From contig VFFE01007081.1 of the NCBI GenBank assembly GCA_008921705.1, positions 401,449-465,448 on the forward strand: a DNA stretch of 64,000 nucleotides. Direction: 5' to 3'. Position 1 is the stretch's first letter. Every line of letters starts with the position of its first letter. Below the pieces are notes generated by a model, which saw nothing but the letters and a program-made list of their open reading frames with translations, had not been told where the DNA came from and did not search any database. A program made the translations under genes and the position numbers. Source of the stretch: Burhinus oedicnemus. Taxonomy: Eukaryota > Chordata > Aves > Charadriiformes > Burhinidae. This document shows, piece by piece, positions 62,069-64,000 of the stretch.

Positions 62069-63493
62069 CTAAGGTTAAAAACAAGACACGCTCATTTGCA
62101 TTTGAGAAAGCTACGTTCACTGTTGAGATTATGTCTGTACAGCCCGATGCACTGCAAATCACAACGGCCAATCTGACACATTTTGGTTTTTTTCCTTTTT
62201 TTCTTTTCAAATGACCTTCTACCCTAACCTTTGTTTCTTCTGGCAACATAGATTCAGATCACGCAACATCTGTAAAATGCCCCAAGTCCTCTCTAAATAC
62301 ACATTCTGATTAACACTGAACGTGTGTGGCATATTAATTTTCACAGGGACTGAGATAAGGCAGGAAATTACATCAAACAGTACATCTTAGATAGCGTTAA
62401 AGTTAGCAAGCCAAAAGCGCAATGTTTTTTAGTACCAGAGGCTTGTGAAGCCACCTATTTACTGCAGCTTTCTAAAATATTGTAATGAAGGCCATTATGT
62501 CAACAATAAGGGAGGGAGGGAGAACAGAAGAGTATTTTCCTGTACAACTTAATACTGTTATGATGTAGTTGTGTACTAAGCATAGGGTTAAACAACAGAG
62601 AACAGCCTTTCTCACTCCCAAAGGGATGACTGTACCATATTTCCTGATGCCTTTTTCCCTCTTACTGAACTGAAGCTGCAAATATCAGCACCTAACTTTT
62701 CCTCATGGCACACATCAGCACTGACATTAAGCCCTTTCAAATCCCTGTTTTAAGGTCTCCTGTCTTCCCTGATGTCCTATTACCAATATGACGGTTCTCT
62801 TACTTGTGGCAGCAGTATTTCACCCTATTGAAAGCACTCTCTTGGTAGGCCGCTCACTCGAAAACACGCACACTTTCTAACCTACTGGTTTAAAGTAAGA
62901 TTTTGAACTGAGCATTCCAACAGAGGAATTAAAAATAATAATTTCTGTTTCGACATGAAGTGCTAAGGGTATTCTAAATCGATTACAAATAATTACATAT
63001 ATGATTCTATTGAGATCATTTATCCCAGCATCAGACGGGGATACTATAGTTAAAGAAAAATGGTTTGTTGGGGGAAGGGAATAGCAGAGATGGGCATACA
63101 GCACTGTCTCTCCATTTTTAACCAGCAAGGATGGCAAGCTATCCTGCTGTGCAAGCTTGCAGTCTTCCACCTACACAGCATATTTTCATTATACAGCTGA
63201 ATTCAAGCTGAAAGCAAAAGCAGTCAAGCAGATATCAATGTCGGATGGGTTTAAACTCAAATACATGTATATTGCCAGACACAAAGCACTTTAGATGGCC
63301 TCTCCGCCTACAAAAAAATATGAGTAATTTGTTTGAGACAACACACACAGAGAAATTACACCATGTGCGTTAGCTATATTTTTATGCAAAATTTACACAG
63401 TAAAAAAGAACCAAACTGTCATGAAGGTAACAGATTAGAAGCTCAAAGGGTTTGTTCCTATTAATTTAGCTGCAAGAGAGGTCTGAGCATTAC
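62069..63493 (-). other. EPM2A: EPM2A intron 3
   Basis: A 1,425-bp intron with GT donor (GAAG then GTAATG, at 63493 and below) and AG acceptor (TTAG at 62069). It is phase 1: exon 3 ends on the first base of a Gly codon. It is AT-rich with no transposon recognised and no additional exon. Confidence 0.93.
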
Positions 63494-63735
63494 CTTCAGT
63501 GCTCATGTCCGGGGTTGGCATCCAGACATACGCAAGACCTTCCTCTTTATACAGTTTCATGAGGATTTCAGGGCTCATGGGTTCCGGGTAGCGGTTGCAG
63601 CCCCAGGAATTCTGAACAATGTCCCACTCAGTCTGGAAGTTCATCACAGCCGTAACACCCAGCTCATGCTTCAGCTTGACAGTCACATGCTCCAGCTGCC
63701 GAGGGCAACTTCCCAGCCAGATGTTTGGCAGAATT
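63494..63735 (-). CDS. EPM2A: EPM2A coding exon 3 (laforin phosphatase domain, first part)
   Basis: A 242-bp exon encoding the start of laforin's phosphatase domain. It has one base completing an Arg codon, 80 full codons and one base of the next codon. The acceptor is TTTTCTCAATGCTAG, the donor GTAATG. Visible segments are [40 protein letters not shown] and [12 protein letters not shown]; the Asp in PTPDMS is the expected general acid of the phosphatase. Joining exon 3 to exon 4 keeps the reading frame and rebuilds the expected Glu-Gly-Arg sequence at the junction. The N-terminal carbohydrate-binding module (CBM20), encoded by exons 1-2, lies beyond 64000. Known partner: malin (NHLRC1), an E3 ubiquitin ligase. 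Confidence 0.97.
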
Positions 63736-64000
63736 CTAGCATTGAGAAAACATTGCAGTGGGATCAATTAAAATATCTTGACAAAGAAACCGCCAAGTTC
63801 AGCGGTGTTCCAGCTCCAAACCTGCTTAGCATCATCATATGAACACTGCTAAGCACAGCCTTTTCATGTCATGCAGTAAGCAGCTTCTTATTTCATTACA
63901 GTTGAGTTGGTAATGTTTGATGCTGGCGATCAAGTTCTTAACCTACCACAAAGAGCCAGACGGTCTGAGAAAAAATTCAAAGCATAATTAGTAGCACAGA
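63736..64000 (-). other. EPM2A: EPM2A intron 2, 3' end
   Basis: The last part of intron 2, leading to the exon 3 acceptor at 63736-63737. The rest of the gene continues past the right edge of the window. No repeat or exon is seen here. Confidence 0.85.

Noticed and set aside
62069..62249. Upstream extension of the laforin exon 4 frame
   Set aside because: It is intron read-through past a clear AG acceptor at 62069, and exon 3 joins in phase at that point.
63435..63493. Downstream extension of the exon 3 frame
   Set aside because: It is read-through past the GT donor at 63492-63493. It is not needed because exon 4 follows in phase; intron-retaining transcripts cannot be excluded.

Overview
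This window reads as bird nuclear DNA. The main evidence is a set of CR1 (chicken repeat 1) non-LTR retrotransposons, several ending in the CR1 3' octamer tail (ATTCTATG-type repeats), together with two exons of a vertebrate gene. I cannot name the species. Most of the window is non-coding and AT-rich, and contains no bacterial, plasmid or CRISPR features.

Gene content: the only host gene I can support lies at the right edge, on the minus strand. It is the last two coding exons of EPM2A (laforin, a glycogen phosphatase), with coding exon 4 at 61788-62068, intron 3 at 62069-63493, coding exon 3 at 63494-63735, and the start of intron 2 running out of the window. Reading phase, splice sites and the catalytic HC(X5)R motif are intact. 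The N-terminal carbohydrate-binding exons lie beyond position 64000. The other 61 kb is downstream of the EPM2A stop codon. In other vertebrates this side of EPM2A is the large gene-poor interval towards UTRN, which fits the lack of genes here (inference from known synteny).

Layout: 0.65-2.06 kb is a CR1 copy split by a later LTR insertion (1116-1868). A 20-N assembly gap lies at 4805-4824. Old CR1 tail relics occur near 5.8 and 7.9 kb. CR1 copies lie at 10.5-11.3, 12.0-13.1, 14.1, 15.8-16.1 and 17.9-19.8 kb. A strongly diverged CR1 ORF2 relic covers about 21.4-22.3 kb. A long plus-strand CR1 with a nearly continuous but broken ORF2 lies at 32.15-34.11 kb. From 34.1 to 61.8 kb I recognise no transposon at all. 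This stretch holds candidate regulatory sequence (a homeodomain-core cluster with a 14-bp palindrome at 44.1-44.3 kb, CpG-richer pockets at 48.2-48.6 and 54.4-54.7 kb), short local repeats and otherwise featureless AT-rich DNA.

How it fits together: the window looks like a repeat-bearing gene desert grading into a repeat-poor flank and then the 3' end of EPM2A. I found no convincing new gene system. The most unusual items are the LTR whose right end carries a primer-binding-site-like sequence, two long CR1 copies lacking their 3' tails, and the transposon-free 27-kb flank. Element boundaries are read by eye and may be off by tens of bases.
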